Assembly (NCBI RefSeq): GCF_014647055.1
Contig: NZ_BMOL01000001.1
Coordinates: forward strand, 238,501-302,500
Direction of reading: 5' to 3'
DNA: 64,000 nt
From: Deinococcus aerolatus
Lineage (GTDB): Bacteria; Deinococcota; Deinococci; Deinococcales; Deinococcaceae
The notes beneath the pieces are model-generated. The model saw only the letters and a list, made by a program, of their open reading frames with translations. It made no database searches and was not told the origin of the DNA. Positions 11,342 through 26,465 of this stretch are shown here, piece after piece. Within the stretch, counting starts at the first letter, position 1, and each line of letters starts with the position of its first letter. A program made the position numbers and the translations under genes.

Positions 11342-12214
11342 CTACAGGTCCCGCCGACTGAAGCGCCACATCGCCGCCGCCACGGCCAGAGCGGCCAGCA
11401 CGGCGGCCCACAGGGCCAGGGCCGGCGCAATCGGGTCCGAGCCGAAAAATGGATTGGCCCCGCGCGCCGCCGTGCTCAGCTCCAGCAGCACCGGGGGTTG
11501 CAGCAGGTAACTGGCCCCCAGCCACAGCGCGTTGGTGGGCATCACCACGTTGGCGACACTCCCCAGCGTGGTCAGGATGGGCGTGTCCGAGAGGGTACCG
11601 ATGGCGCTCAGGATGCCGCCAGTAAAGCCCGCCCCGTACAACACAAACACGCCGATGCCGTTGGCCAGCGTGGTAAACAGCGTGCTGCCCAGCACCGTCA
11701 GGGCGGTCAGCAGCGTCACGGCCAGCAGGATCAGGCCCAGGGCCGGCAGCGGCGAGGGCGGCAGGTAGCCGGTGATGGCGTACACGCCGATCAGGAGCGC
11801 GGCGCCCAGCAGGGCCACGTACCCCACGTTCACAGTCGTGAAGCCGATCCAGCGCCCCAGCACCAGTTGTGCGCGGCTGATCGGGCGGGCGATCACGCTC
11901 TGCATCACGCCGTTCTCGATGTCGCCGCTGACCGCGCCCACGGTGGACAGCACCGCCATCAACGCTCCCAGGAAGTACACCAGATACATGCCGAACATGG
12001 CCGCGTACATCACCGGCAGGTTCGACAGTCCGGAGGTGCTGCGTCCGTCCAGCCCGGCGTCCACCGCCCGCTCGTCCAGATTCAGCTCCAGGCGGTAAAT
12101 GCCGAACAGGTAGAACCCGATGAACAGCACGCTCAGGATCAGCAGGACGCTGACCAGCCGCTTGCGGACGGCCTCGCGCAACGACAGTTCGGCGATCAGC
12201 AGGGCGTTACGCAC
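11342..12214 (-). CDS. ABC-2 type transporter permease
   Basis: 290 aa with about six membrane helices. It begins MRNALLIAELSLREAVRKRLVSVLL, typical of ABC-2 permeases (NatB/NosY-like). A ~30-residue external loop follows the first helix. It overlaps the ATPase gene by 8 nt. The exported substrate cannot be read from sequence; candidates include ions, drugs or lipids. Confidence 0.85.
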   Translation of the reverse strand: MRNALLIAELSLREAVRKRLVSVLLILSVLFIGFYLFGIYRLELNLDERAVDAGLDGRSTSGLSNLPVMYAAMFGMYLVYFLGALMAVLSTVGAVSGDIENGVMQSVIARPISRAQLVLGRWIGFTTVNVGYVALLGAALLIGVYAITGYLPPSPLPALGLILLAVTLLTALTVLGSTLFTTLANGIGVFVLYGAGFTGGILSAIGTLSDTPILTTLGSVANVVMPTNALWLGASYLLQPPVLLELSTAARGANPFFGSDPIAPALALWAAVLAALAVAAAMWRFSRRDL

Positions 12215-13181
12215 GGGCGGCCTCCGGGGCAGCGTTGGACGCGGGAGCGGGCCGGTCCTCGATCAGGTCCAGGAACATCGTTTCCAGGTCTGGGCGGCGC
12301 GGGGTCAGGGCATGCAGACGTGCGCCGGACGCAAAGATGGCGTCGGCCACCGCGGGCACCGCGTCCGCCTCCGGCAGCCACAGTTCGATCTCGGCACGTC
12401 CGGGGGTCTGGGTGTCGGTGTGGCGGACCTCGCCCAACCGGGCCAGGGCGTCCAGCAGTCCAGGCTTGATGGCGTCTACCCGGATGCCCACCGGAATCAC
12501 GCCGCCCATCAGCTCCTGCATGCTGCCCTGCTGCAGCACCCGGCCCTCCTTGACGAAGGCCACGCGGTCACACACCTGTTCCACCTCCGAGAGCAGGTGG
12601 GAGTTCAGGAAGACGGCCACGCCGTCGGCGCGCAGGCCCTCAATGATCTCGCGGACCTCCACGCGGCCAATCGGGTCCAGGGCGCTGGTCGGCTCGTCTA
12701 GAAACACCAGTTCGGGCCGCGCCAGGATCGCCCCGGCCAGCCCGCAGCGCTGCAACATGCCCTTGCTGTAGCCGCCCAGCGACTCCTGGCCGCGCCCGTC
12801 CAGCCCCACGGTTTTCAGCACCTGGGGAACGCGGGCGCGCAGTTCATCCGCCTTCATTCCGGCCAGCCGCCCATGAAAGTTCAGGAATTCCTCGGCGGTC
12901 ATCCAGGTTTGAAAGCGGAACTGCTCGGGCAGGAAACCCAGTTTCGCGCGCACGGCGGGATCGGCCGGCGAGCCGCCCAGCACGCGCATCTGGCCGCTGG
13001 TGGGCAGCACCAGCCCCAGCAGCATCTTGACGGTGGTGCTCTTGCCCGCACCGTTCGGCCCCAGGAAGCCGAAGACCTCGCCGGGCAGCACACGCAGGTT
13101 CAGTCCGTCCACCACCGCGCGACCCCGGTACTCCTTGCGGAGGTCCTGCGTTTCGATGATGCGAGGGGGGGGAGCGCTCAT
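12207..13181 (-). CDS. ABC-2 type transporter ATP-binding protein
   Basis: 324 aa. Walker A is GPNGAGKSTT, the degenerate signature is YSKGMLQR, and Walker B is [12 protein letters not shown], as usual for CcmA/NatA-type exporter ATPases. A C-terminal ~90-residue domain follows the nucleotide-binding domain. TATGCT on the minus strand 6 nt upstream of the ATG suggests a leaderless transcript. Operon with the downstream permease. Confidence 0.9.
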   Translation of the reverse strand: MSAPPPRIIETQDLRKEYRGRAVVDGLNLRVLPGEVFGFLGPNGAGKSTTVKMLLGLVLPTSGQMRVLGGSPADPAVRAKLGFLPEQFRFQTWMTAEEFLNFHGRLAGMKADELRARVPQVLKTVGLDGRGQESLGGYSKGMLQRCGLAGAILARPELVFLDEPTSALDPIGRVEVREIIEGLRADGVAVFLNSHLLSEVEQVCDRVAFVKEGRVLQQGSMQELMGGVIPVGIRVDAIKPGLLDALARLGEVRHTDTQTPGRAEIELWLPEADAVPAVADAIFASGARLHALTPRRPDLETMFLDLIEDRPAPASNAAPEAARA

Positions 13182-13346
13182 GGGGGCAGCATAGACGCGC
13201 AGGCGGTGCGCCGCGTGCGCTGAAAGTTGCAGTTGGGTCCTGTGGTGGGCGCAGGCCCGCGGGGGTGAGGGCCGCCCTGCCTCCGCCCACCCACGGGGCT
13301 GGCCGTCTCAATTCGGCCTCTCCCCCGCCGTGCTAGCCTCCCGGTC

Positions 13347-14465
13347 ATGCCCGAGCCACACCTGCCCAACGCGCCCGTGACCCCCGCGCCGCTGTTCAGG
13401 ACGGCGGTGGTGGCCGGGGTGGGGCTGATCGGCGGCAGCGTGGCCATGGGCCTGCGTCAGCGCTTCCTGGCCCAGCGCGTGATCGGCCTGGACGCCAGCA
13501 TGGACGTGCTGCGCGAGGCCGAGGCGCTGGGACTGGTGGACGAGGTGCGCCCCAGTGCCGGCGAGTGGCTGCGCGGCGCCGATCTGGTGATCCTGGCGGC
13601 CCCGATGCGCGCCCTGATCCCGCTGGCGGGCGAACTGGCCCCCTTCCTGAACCCGGCGGCGCTGGTCACCGACGTGGGCAGCGTCAAGGGCGGCATTGCC
13701 GCCGAGATGGAGCGGCTGGGGGTCCGGAATTTCGTGGCCGGACACCCGATGGCAGGCAGCGAGCGCGGCGGGGTCACGCACGCCAACGCGGCGCTGCTGG
13801 AAAACGCCGTGTGGGTGCTGACCCCCACCGAACAGACGCCGCTGACCGCCCTGAGCCGCGCCCGCACCCTGGTCGAGGGCCTGGGGGCCGCCCCGGTGGT
13901 CATGCCGCCCGACGCGCACGACGCGCTGGTGGCGACGGTCAGCCACCTGCCTTACCTGGCGAGCCTGGCCCTGACCCACATGGTGGCCCGCGACGAGCGC
14001 CTGAGCCTGCTGGCCGCCGGAGGCTTCCGCGACCTGACCCGCGTGGCCAGCGGCGACCCGCGCATGAGCCGCGACATGGTGGTGGAGAACAAGGCGGCGC
14101 TGCGCGAGGCGCTCAGACGCTTCAGGTTTCAACTGGACCGCCTGGAGGCTGACCTGGAGGACCCCGAGGAACTGCTGGCCGCCGCCCACGAGGGCAAGCG
14201 CACCCGTGACAGCCTGCCGGTGGTGCGCCGCAGCCTGCTGCCGCAGAAATATGATCTGGTGGTGGCCGTGCCGGACAGGCCCAACCAGATCGGCCTCGTG
14301 ACCCAGACGCTGGGGGCCGCCGGGGTCAACATCAAGGACATTGAAGTGCTGGCAATCCGCGAGGAGGGCGGGGCGCTGCGCCTGGGCCTGGAATCCACCG
14401 ACGCCGTGGCGCAGGCCACCAGCATCCTGCGTGGCGTGGGCCTGGAGGTTCGCGGGCGGGGCTGA
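13347..14465 (+). CDS. tyrA: Prephenate dehydrogenase with C-terminal ACT domain
   Basis: 372 aa. The NAD-binding motif is GVGLIGGS (about 26-33), and GHPMAGSERGG carries the catalytic His region. A C-terminal ACT-like domain (~285-370, starting YDLVVAVPDRPNQIGLVT) would mediate tyrosine feedback. The enzyme oxidatively decarboxylates prephenate to 4-hydroxyphenylpyruvate for tyrosine synthesis. TAGCCT at 13334-13339 is 7 nt upstream of the ATG. It is monocistronic here, not linked to the DAHP synthase at 38.5 kb. Confidence 0.92.
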   Translation: MPEPHLPNAPVTPAPLFRTAVVAGVGLIGGSVAMGLRQRFLAQRVIGLDASMDVLREAEALGLVDEVRPSAGEWLRGADLVILAAPMRALIPLAGELAPFLNPAALVTDVGSVKGGIAAEMERLGVRNFVAGHPMAGSERGGVTHANAALLENAVWVLTPTEQTPLTALSRARTLVEGLGAAPVVMPPDAHDALVATVSHLPYLASLALTHMVARDERLSLLAAGGFRDLTRVASGDPRMSRDMVVENKAALREALRRFRFQLDRLEADLEDPEELLAAAHEGKRTRDSLPVVRRSLLPQKYDLVVAVPDRPNQIGLVTQTLGAAGVNIKDIEVLAIREEGGALRLGLESTDAVAQATSILRGVGLEVRGRG

Positions 14466-14586
14466 GCGCTGACCGGCGCCCGGGCGGGGACAGCGTCCAG
14501 ACGCCCGCTTCCGGGCATGCTCAGCCGGGCAGGCCGCCGCTTCCGGCAAATCCACTAGACTGCCTCCAGCGCACCCGTGATTTCCC

Positions 14587-15771
14587 ATGACCCAGACCCG
14601 TTTTCCCCCCTCCGCTGAGCCTGAGCCGCAGTCGCTGCCGCCCATGCGGGAGGATCCCGACTTCGACCCGGATGTCGAGGGACTGATTCCCCCGTCGGAG
14701 GCCGAACCCGGCGGCGCGGACGACACGGGCCTCAAACTGACCGCCATCGACCTGTTCCGTGGCATCACCATTCTGGAAGTGGTGGCCCACCACACCTCAG
14801 GCCTGGCCCTGCGCTACGCGGTGCCCGACACCCTGAGCTTCATGCTGCTGCAGATGGTCAACCGCACACTGCATTTCGCCGTGCCCGCGTTCGTATTTCT
14901 GTCGGCGGTGGTGCTGACCCGCAGCCTGCTGAAGAACTTCCGGCCCGGACGGTATTTCTGGCGGCGGCTGACGCGCGGGGCGTGGCCATACCTGCTGTGG
15001 AGCGCGCTGTACATCGGCTGGTACGTCTGGACCGGGCAGCGCCCGGCCAGCACCCTGACCGATCCCGACAAGTGGCTGTTCTACCTGCAGTACGGCAAGG
15101 CCAGCTACCACCTGTATTTCCTGCTGGTGGCGCTGGAGGTGTATCTGGTGATTCCGCTGCTGCTGCCGCTGGCCCGCCGCAGGCCCCCGATTGGGCTGGC
15201 CCTGCTATTCGGCGCGGCGCTGCAACTGGGCATCTATTTCCTGAACCGCGAGTACCTGCGCCTGCCCTTTCCGGCCAGCAGCGTGTTGTGGTACATGCTG
15301 CCCATCACGGTGGGCGCAGCGGTGGGCGCAAGGCTCGACGAATTCCCGGCGTGGTGGCGCAAAAACCGCGTGTTCCTGATCGCGGCGGCGGCGCTGGCCT
15401 ACGCGCTGTACCTGCCGCAGGCGCTGGCCTACGTGCGCGGCGAGCCGGTGGTCAGCGTGGTGTACTCCAGCCTCAGCTGGGCCTACACCACGCTGATGTC
15501 CCTGACGGTGCTGGGGGTGGCCTACAGCCTGCAGCGCCTGCGGCAGCCCTGGCGGGTCTTGCTGGGGACCACCGGCATGTTCAGCCTGCAGATCTACCTG
15601 ATTCACCCGGCCCTGCTGCAGACGCTGGAGCGCATGCACGCGCCGGGCGGAGACCCGCTGGTCTTTGCCCTGACCACCGTAGGCTACTTTCTGGCCGCCC
15701 TGATCGTGCCGGCTCTGGTGGCCCTGTTGCTGGTGGACACTCGCCTGAGCCGGCTCGTGTTCGGGCGGTGA
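14587..15771 (+). CDS. Acyltransferase 3 family membrane protein
   Basis: 394 aa. An acidic, disordered N-terminus (~55 residues) precedes about ten membrane helices. LFRGITILEVVAHHTS is the Acyl_transf_3 signature, with the conserved His pair for O-acylation. Such proteins acylate surface sugars or lipids, and the acceptor is unknown. A TAGACT element at 14556-14561 would give a ~20-nt leader. The next gene is preceded by its own promoter. Confidence 0.85.
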   Translation: MTQTRFPPSAEPEPQSLPPMREDPDFDPDVEGLIPPSEAEPGGADDTGLKLTAIDLFRGITILEVVAHHTSGLALRYAVPDTLSFMLLQMVNRTLHFAVPAFVFLSAVVLTRSLLKNFRPGRYFWRRLTRGAWPYLLWSALYIGWYVWTGQRPASTLTDPDKWLFYLQYGKASYHLYFLLVALEVYLVIPLLLPLARRRPPIGLALLFGAALQLGIYFLNREYLRLPFPASSVLWYMLPITVGAAVGARLDEFPAWWRKNRVFLIAAAALAYALYLPQALAYVRGEPVVSVVYSSLSWAYTTLMSLTVLGVAYSLQRLRQPWRVLLGTTGMFSLQIYLIHPALLQTLERMHAPGGDPLVFALTTVGYFLAALIVPALVALLLVDTRLSRLVFGR

Positions 15772-15845
15772 GGCGGGATGAACCGGCAAAGATCAAGGGC
15801 CGGTCAGTGTGGTGTCAGGCGCGGCGCGCTACATTCGGCAACGTT

Positions 15846-16682
15846 GTGAGTCGGTTTCTTTTCCTGATTGCGGTCCTGGCCCTGGGCGTTTCCCCGGTGG
15901 CGGGGGCCGCCGCACCGCCGCGGACCCCCACCGGCACGCTGGCCCAGCCGGTCGACTGGCTGCCGCTGGGTCAGCCGGGGCGCGAGTCGTTGCTGCGCAT
16001 TCCAGACAGCTGTACCTACCTGCCCTGCCCGCTGGTGGTGGTCTCGCACCCCCGCAACCAGAGCGCGGCGCGGCTGCGCGACAGTGACACCTTCCAGGTT
16101 CTGACCGACACCCTGCTGGCCTCGCACTTCGCGGTGCTGCTCAGCGGCGACGGTGGCCCCACCACCTGGGGCAGCCCCCAGGCCCTCAAGGAGGTGGGCA
16201 AGGTGCACGCTGCGGCCCTCAAGCGCTTTGCCTGGAACGGCCACACCTACGCGCTGGGCATCAGCATGGGCGGCCTGATGGCGCTGCGCAGCGCCCTGCC
16301 CGGCAGCCCCTACCGCGTGGATGGCGTGGCCCTGATCGACGCCTGGACCGATCTGCGGGCGGCCTGGAACGCCTCGGCCAGCCGCCGTGCCGAGATCAGC
16401 GCGGCCTACGGCCTGCAGGGCGAGCCGCCGCCCAGCCTGGACCCCCTGATGCAGACCTTCAAGGCGCCCTACCTGCCGCTGTTCGTGGCCGCCAGCGTCA
16501 GCGACGGCACGGTTCCGGCCCTGACCAACGGTGAACGCCTGTTTCCGCACGCCTCCCTGGGCAGCAGCGAATTCGTGTCGCTGAGCGGTCCGCACCTGGG
16601 CGGCAACCGCTTCACGCGGGAGATGGCGCAGCGGCTGGTGGGCTTTTACAAACGGCTGGAAGACCGCGTGGCGATGAAATAG
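15846..16682 (+). CDS. Secreted alpha/beta hydrolase
   Basis: About 278 aa starting at GTG, with a signal peptide (cleavage near AGA at residue ~24). The nucleophile elbow is GISMGG, and SGPHLGG near the C-terminus probably carries the catalytic His. Two Cys in SCTYLPC could form a disulphide, in line with export. TACATT lies at 15830-15835, 10 nt before the start. The substrate (ester, lipid or peptide) is unknown. Confidence 0.75.
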   Translation: MSRFLFLIAVLALGVSPVAGAAAPPRTPTGTLAQPVDWLPLGQPGRESLLRIPDSCTYLPCPLVVVSHPRNQSAARLRDSDTFQVLTDTLLASHFAVLLSGDGGPTTWGSPQALKEVGKVHAAALKRFAWNGHTYALGISMGGLMALRSALPGSPYRVDGVALIDAWTDLRAAWNASASRRAEISAAYGLQGEPPPSLDPLMQTFKAPYLPLFVAASVSDGTVPALTNGERLFPHASLGSSEFVSLSGPHLGGNRFTREMAQRLVGFYKRLEDRVAMK

Positions 16683-16736
16683 GGCAATGGGCCGGGGACA
16701 CCCCCAGTCCATTCATTGGTGAGGTTCTCAGCGGAA

Positions 16737-16770
16737 AAGCGGCAGGGGGCTTCAAGGTCCCCTGCCGCTT
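16737..16770 (-). terminator. Terminator at the end of argS
   Basis: A 12-bp perfect stem AAGCGGCAGGGG / CCCCTGCCGCTT. On the minus strand it is followed by TTTTCC, so it terminates argS and may also block transcription from the hydrolase side. Confidence 0.7.
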
Positions 16771-16790
16771 GACCCGTCAGGTGGCCCGCC

Positions 16791-18620
<1,830 letters not shown>

Positions 18621-18705
18621 AACGCCAGAGTCTAGAGCAGATAAAGCACTGACCCTCCCCTGCGGCGGCGGCATGGCCGGCCCGGCTTCCCGTAGCATAC
18701 GGTTC

Positions 18706-19362
18706 ATGCCTGAGCTGCCCACCTCTGAGGCCCCGTCCGTGGCGGTGGTCATTCCGGCCTACAACGAGGCCGACACGGTGGCGGACGTGGTGCGCGTGGC
18801 GCTGCAGCTCACGCCGCAGGTGGTGGTGGCCTCTGACGGCAGTGACGACAACACGGCCGCGGTGGCGCGTGCGGCGGGGGCCAGGGTGGTGGAACTGGCC
18901 GAGAACACCGGCAAGGGCGCGGCCCTGGCCTCGGCGCTGGCCGCCACCGCCGCCGAGTACATCGTGATGCTGGACGCCGATCTGACCGGGCTGACGCTGG
19001 ACCATCTGCGGCGCATGCTGCGCCCGGTGATCAGCGGGGACCTGGACATGTGCATCGGCGTGTTTGAGGGCGGCGGCTTTGTCACCGACTGGGGCAACAA
19101 ACTGACGCCCAACCTGAGCGGGCAGCGGGTCTGCCGCCGCGACTGGCTGATCGCCGTACCGCACCTGGGCGAGGAACGCTGGCCCGAACCGGCCATCACC
19201 CGCCACCTGAAAAGCACCGGGGCGCGCTGGGATTACGTGGAGTTGCCGCAGGTGGGACAGGTCTTGAAGGAAAAGAAGCGCGGCTTCTGGAACGGCGCGT
19301 GGGCCAGAACCCGCATGTACGCCGACCTGCTGACCTTCCGGGCGCGGCGCAAGAGACCGTGA
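18706..19362 (+). CDS. Family 2 glycosyltransferase
   Basis: 218 aa. GT-A fold motifs are VVIPAYNEADTVADVV, DGSDDNT, NTGKGAALASAL and the metal-binding MLDADL. It resembles short cytosolic polyprenyl-phosphate or glycerate-type transferases, but the acceptor is unknown. No membrane helices are seen. TAGCAT at 18693-18698 lies 7 nt before the ATG. Divergent from argS. Confidence 0.85.
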   Translation: MPELPTSEAPSVAVVIPAYNEADTVADVVRVALQLTPQVVVASDGSDDNTAAVARAAGARVVELAENTGKGAALASALAATAAEYIVMLDADLTGLTLDHLRRMLRPVISGDLDMCIGVFEGGGFVTDWGNKLTPNLSGQRVCRRDWLIAVPHLGEERWPEPAITRHLKSTGARWDYVELPQVGQVLKEKKRGFWNGAWARTRMYADLLTFRARRKRP

Positions 19363-19445
19363 TGGGCCTGCTCTGACCTGACGCCTCTGTCTGGCCTGAG
19401 CGGCCCGACGCCTGCGTTAGCGCCCAGCCCCCGTCCGGGTCCTGA

Positions 19446-19772
19446 TCAGCCCTCGTCGATCTGACGCAGCTTTTCCATGCGTTCCGCCAGTTCCGGCAGG
19501 TCCAGGGCCCGCAGAGATTTAACGGCGCGGCCCAGACCCGGCCCGTCGATGCGGTTCTGGTTCCAGCCGGCGATCAGCATGGCCAGGCCCTGCAGGGCGT
19601 CGCCCATAGTCTCCTTGTGGAACATGGCGGCCAAGTTCCCCGCCTGCGCGGGCTGGGTCTGCTGCACCTGCGCCTGCACGTCCAGCACCACCTGCATGAA
19701 CACGGGGTCCAGGCGGGCGCGGTCATCGGGGGAAATGGGCTTGCTGGCAGCGGTCCGGGCGTCCTGGGTCAT
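19446..19772 (-). CDS. Hypothetical protein, 108 aa
   Basis: A small, mainly helical, soluble protein without recognised motifs. The middle part (GNLAAMFHKETMGDALQGLA, then a Leu-rich helix) suggests a helical bundle. The start at 19772 is preferred over 19811 because TACACT on the minus strand is 6 nt upstream. Divergent from the mechanosensitive channel gene. Confidence 0.65.
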   Translation of the reverse strand: MTQDARTAASKPISPDDRARLDPVFMQVVLDVQAQVQQTQPAQAGNLAAMFHKETMGDALQGLAMLIAGWNQNRIDGPGLGRAVKSLRALDLPELAERMEKLRQIDEG

Positions 19773-19869
19773 GCGGGCAGTGTAGAGGCTCGCGGCGGCA
19801 ACGCAGCTCACGTCTCTCCTCTGCCTGTCATTCCAGCGTGAGGGCCAGCATGAGAGACTGGCCCCCGTT

Positions 19870-21045
19870 ATGCTGGATATCCTGCTGGTTCAACTGTCCA
19901 AACCCAGCGTGTGGCTGTGGCTCGCCATTGCGCTGGTCATCTCCTACGCCATCCACCGTTTTGGCCGCCTGCTGCTGCGCATGCTCAGAGACCAGATCGG
20001 CGCCCGCATGATGCTGGTCCTGAACTGGCTGTGGCTGCTGGTGGTGGTGGGCAGTTACGTTGCCTACGCCACCTACAAGATCTACCTGCCCAACGTCCCG
20101 GTGCTGTTCGCGCTGGGCCAGAACATCGCCGAGGGGTTCCGCAACACCGCCGGACAGGCCGTGGTGATCGTGGCGCTGGCGCTGATCGCGTGGCGCATGG
20201 TGGGCAACTTCAGCGACCGCATCGTCTCGGACGACGAGTTCAACCGCCGTAACGTGCGCGTCCAGACCCTCAAGGGCGTGGTGGAAAGCACCCTCAAGGT
20301 CATCATCATCATCATCAGCCTGATTGCGGCCCTGCAGGCCCTGGGGGTCAACGCCACCAGTCTGCTGGCCGGGGTCTCGGTGCTGGGCCTGGCGGTGGGC
20401 TTCGGGGCACAGAGCCTGATCAAGGACGTCTTCACGGGCTTTTTTATCCTGCTTGAAGACCAGTACGGGGTGGGAGACGTGATCACCGTCAACAGCGGTA
20501 CCCTCAGCGGCAACGTGGAGCAGCTGAACCTGCGCGTCACAGTTCTGCGCGCCCTAGACGGCACGGTACACATCGTGCCCAACGGTCAGATCAACACCGT
20601 CAGCGTGAGCAGCAAGGACTGGAGCCGGGTGGTGGCCACCGTGGACGTCACCTATCAGGCCAACATCAACGAGGCCCTGCGCGTGCTCAAGGCCGTCAGC
20701 GATGAGCTGTACGCCGAGGAGGAGTGGCGGCGCTACTTCCTGGAAGAGCCTGAGATTCAGGGCGTCACGCAGCTTGCCCCGGACGGCGTGACCCTGCGCG
20801 CCCTGTACAAGGTGCTGCCCAAGAGCCAGTACGCCGTGGGACGCGAGTTCAACCGCCGCATCAAGATCGCCATGGATCAGGCGGGCATCGAAATTCCCTT
20901 CCCGCAGCGCAGCCTGAACTTCGGCGGCGCACCCATCGAGATCCGCTTGACCCGCGACGACAGCGGGCACGGGCCGCCCGAACAGAACCGCACCCAGTCA
21001 CCCGTCAAGCCCAGCGAAACGCGTGACCCGGAGGAGGAGGACTGA
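19870..21045 (+). CDS. MscS-family mechanosensitive ion channel
   Basis: 391 aa. Three to five N-terminal helices are followed by the pore-lining MscS helix LLAGVSVLGLAVGFGAQSLIKDVFTG with its Gly/Ala packing pattern. The beta-domain (DQYGVGDVI..., VPNGQI) and an alpha/beta C-terminal cage follow, with a ~45-residue acidic disordered tail. It probably releases solutes on hypo-osmotic shock. No clear -10 box is seen close to the ATG. Confidence 0.9.
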   Translation: MLDILLVQLSKPSVWLWLAIALVISYAIHRFGRLLLRMLRDQIGARMMLVLNWLWLLVVVGSYVAYATYKIYLPNVPVLFALGQNIAEGFRNTAGQAVVIVALALIAWRMVGNFSDRIVSDDEFNRRNVRVQTLKGVVESTLKVIIIIISLIAALQALGVNATSLLAGVSVLGLAVGFGAQSLIKDVFTGFFILLEDQYGVGDVITVNSGTLSGNVEQLNLRVTVLRALDGTVHIVPNGQINTVSVSSKDWSRVVATVDVTYQANINEALRVLKAVSDELYAEEEWRRYFLEEPEIQGVTQLAPDGVTLRALYKVLPKSQYAVGREFNRRIKIAMDQAGIEIPFPQRSLNFGGAPIEIRLTRDDSGHGPPEQNRTQSPVKPSETRDPEEED

Positions 21046-21111
21046 CGGTGGCCGCGGGGGTGGGACGCACGCAAGACATTATCCGCTGCGCCCCATCCCT
21101 CTAGGACAGCT

Positions 21112-23019
<1,908 letters not shown>

Positions 23020-23166
23020 GCGTCATGCTATGCCAGCCGCGACGGCGCCAACCGTCAGCGGGGGCAGTATCTCCCGCCCGGCTGCAGCCCTGGAAACGCC
23101 CGACTCTGAACTGTCCGCCGCCCTGCTCTCAGCTTCCCGTCAGGCTCGCCGCCTATGCTGCGAGGT

Positions 23167-23670
23167 ATGCGTACACTCCTTCTGCTCGGCACGCTGGCCC
23201 TGGGGCTCAGCGCCTGCACCGTGACGGTCCGGCCCGATGCCAACGCCAGCGTTCAGATTCAGGGGCAGCGCAGCAACCTGATCACTGGCCTGCGGCCCGA
23301 CCGGGGCGAGGGCAGCACCTACGCCGTGGGCGAGGCCGTGCGCTTTCAGTTCAGTGCCCGTACCCCCGGCTACGTGACCCTGATCGCCCTGCAGAGCAAC
23401 GGCTACGCCAGCGTGCTGGCCCAGAACGTCTACGTGAACGCCGGAACCACCTTCTTCCCGCGTGCCCAGGACGGCGTGATGTACAACCTCGCCGAGCCGC
23501 GCGGCATCCAGCGTGTGCGCGCCATCTTCACCCGTGTGCGCCCCACCACCAACATTGTGCTGAGCGGCACCTACGACGGCAACCGCTGGAACTCGGTGAC
23601 CACCACGTACTTGGATCCCTACGCGGTGGGAGACCGCGACGTGCAGGAAACGTTCCTCTATATCCGCTAG
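23167..23670 (+). CDS. DUF4384-type lipoprotein
   Basis: About 167 aa. A signal peptide with lipobox LSAC (Cys ~17) implies anchoring to a membrane after export. The body contains VGEAVRFQFSARTPGYVTLIAL, the pattern of DUF4384 domains. The family function is unknown. TATGCT at 23154-23159 lies 7 nt before ATG 23167, which favours this start over the in-frame ATG at 23155. Divergent from ftsH; an intrinsic terminator follows. Confidence 0.8.
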   Translation: MRTLLLLGTLALGLSACTVTVRPDANASVQIQGQRSNLITGLRPDRGEGSTYAVGEAVRFQFSARTPGYVTLIALQSNGYASVLAQNVYVNAGTTFFPRAQDGVMYNLAEPRGIQRVRAIFTRVRPTTNIVLSGTYDGNRWNSVTTTYLDPYAVGDRDVQETFLYIR

Positions 23671-23708
23671 AAACCCTGTACATCCGCCAGAAACGAGGCC
23701 TGAGCATA

Positions 23709-23737
23709 CCCCCTCCGCCATGGAGGGGGCTTTTTTT
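23709..23737 (+). terminator. Intrinsic terminator
   Basis: CCCCCTCC / GGAGGGGG stem with a 5-nt loop, then C and seven T. Ends the lipoprotein transcript. Confidence 0.9.
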
Positions 23738-23769
23738 GCTCCGGTCTGCCCGCGCGCTAGCCTGCGGGC

Positions 23770-24104
23770 ATGACCCCGCCCCTGACCTTTGCCGACGCCA
23801 GCGCCCGTGTGGACGCGTACATCTCGCAGTTCAGGGAGGGGTACTTCCCGCCGCTGCTGCTGATGGCCCGCCTGACCGAGGAGGCGGGCGAGGTGGCCCG
23901 CGTCATTGCCCACGAGCACGGCAAGACGCCCAAGCCCGGCGAGGGGGCGGGCGATCTGGAACTGGAACTTGCGGACCTGCTGTTCGTGATGATGTGCATG
24001 GCCAACGAACGCGGCATCAGCCTGGAGCGCGGGTTTGCCCGCATGATGGACAAGGTGGAAACGCGCGACGCCCACCGCTGGACCCGCAAGGACGGAGAGG
24101 GCGC

Positions 24105-24108
<4 letters not shown>
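23770..24108 (+). CDS. MazG-like nucleotide pyrophosphohydrolase
   Basis: 112 aa, single-domain all-alpha NTP pyrophosphatase. The EE..E and E..D metal-binding helices are seen in LTEEAGEVARVIAHEHG and LELELADLLFVMM. It hydrolyses non-canonical or excess (d)NTPs to NMP and PPi, acting as house-cleaning. TAGCCT at 23758-23763 is 6 nt upstream. The stop overlaps the next start (GTGA), making it first in a three-gene operon. Confidence 0.85.
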
Positions 24109-25099
<991 letters not shown>

Positions 25100-25156
25100 G
25101 CGTCAATCCCACCCACCTCTCCATTCTGCCCCCGGCGACACGGTAGGCTGCGCCGC

Positions 25157-25894
<738 letters not shown>

Positions 25895-25907
25895 TGTTCC
25901 CGGCCCG

Positions 25908-26465
25908 CTAGGCCCGGCGACTTCTTGAGCGGCCTGAGCGGGGGCGGGAGCGCTGAACCCGCAGCTTCCTCACGCCCTGCCGCAACCCGTGATCGGGCCG
26001 GATGCCGTCGGCAATCAGGTGCAGCCACTGGCTGAGGAAGTAGCCCAGCACCAGCGGCAGGATGAATTTCAGGCTGATCGGCTGCGGAATGGCAGGCAGC
26101 GTCAGGCCGGGAACGGCGTAGCGCAGCACCCCCACAATCAGCGTGAGCAGCAGGGCGAGGTACGCCAGACGGGTCAGCGGGCCGATCACCCAGCTGTGCG
26201 ACAGGCCCCGGTGCCGGAACAGCTTGCCGTACGGCACCCACAGGAAGCCCAGCAGCCCCCAGTAACGCTTGCTGTCCACCCGTCCGTCGGCCAGGTCCAG
26301 GTCCGGCGACAGCAGAAATGTCCCGGCAGCGTAGGCCACGGTGAAATTCAGCGCCTGCACCGGCGTGACCGTCAGCAGCTCCTGGCGGCTGAGGATCAGG
26401 GCAGCGGCGGCCAGCACGCTGTAGGCCGCGATATTGATCAGGTTGTGGACACGTCCGCTGGGCAC
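25908..26465 (-). CDS. DUF2227-type putative metal-binding membrane protein
   Basis: About 185 aa. SGRVHNLINI at the N-terminus, LLSPDLDLADG and FRHRGLSHSW give the conserved His/Asp residues of DUF2227, a membrane-embedded putative metal-dependent hydrolase-like family. Three to four hydrophobic helices and a very basic Arg/Ser-rich tail follow. GTG 26465 is chosen because the conserved domain starts there and CACAAT lies 6 nt upstream on the minus strand; the longer frame runs into the divergent protease gene. Confidence 0.75.
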   Translation of the reverse strand: MPSGRVHNLINIAAYSVLAAAALILSRQELLTVTPVQALNFTVAYAAGTFLLSPDLDLADGRVDSKRYWGLLGFLWVPYGKLFRHRGLSHSWVIGPLTRLAYLALLLTLIVGVLRYAVPGLTLPAIPQPISLKFILPLVLGYFLSQWLHLIADGIRPDHGLRQGVRKLRVQRSRPRSGRSRSRRA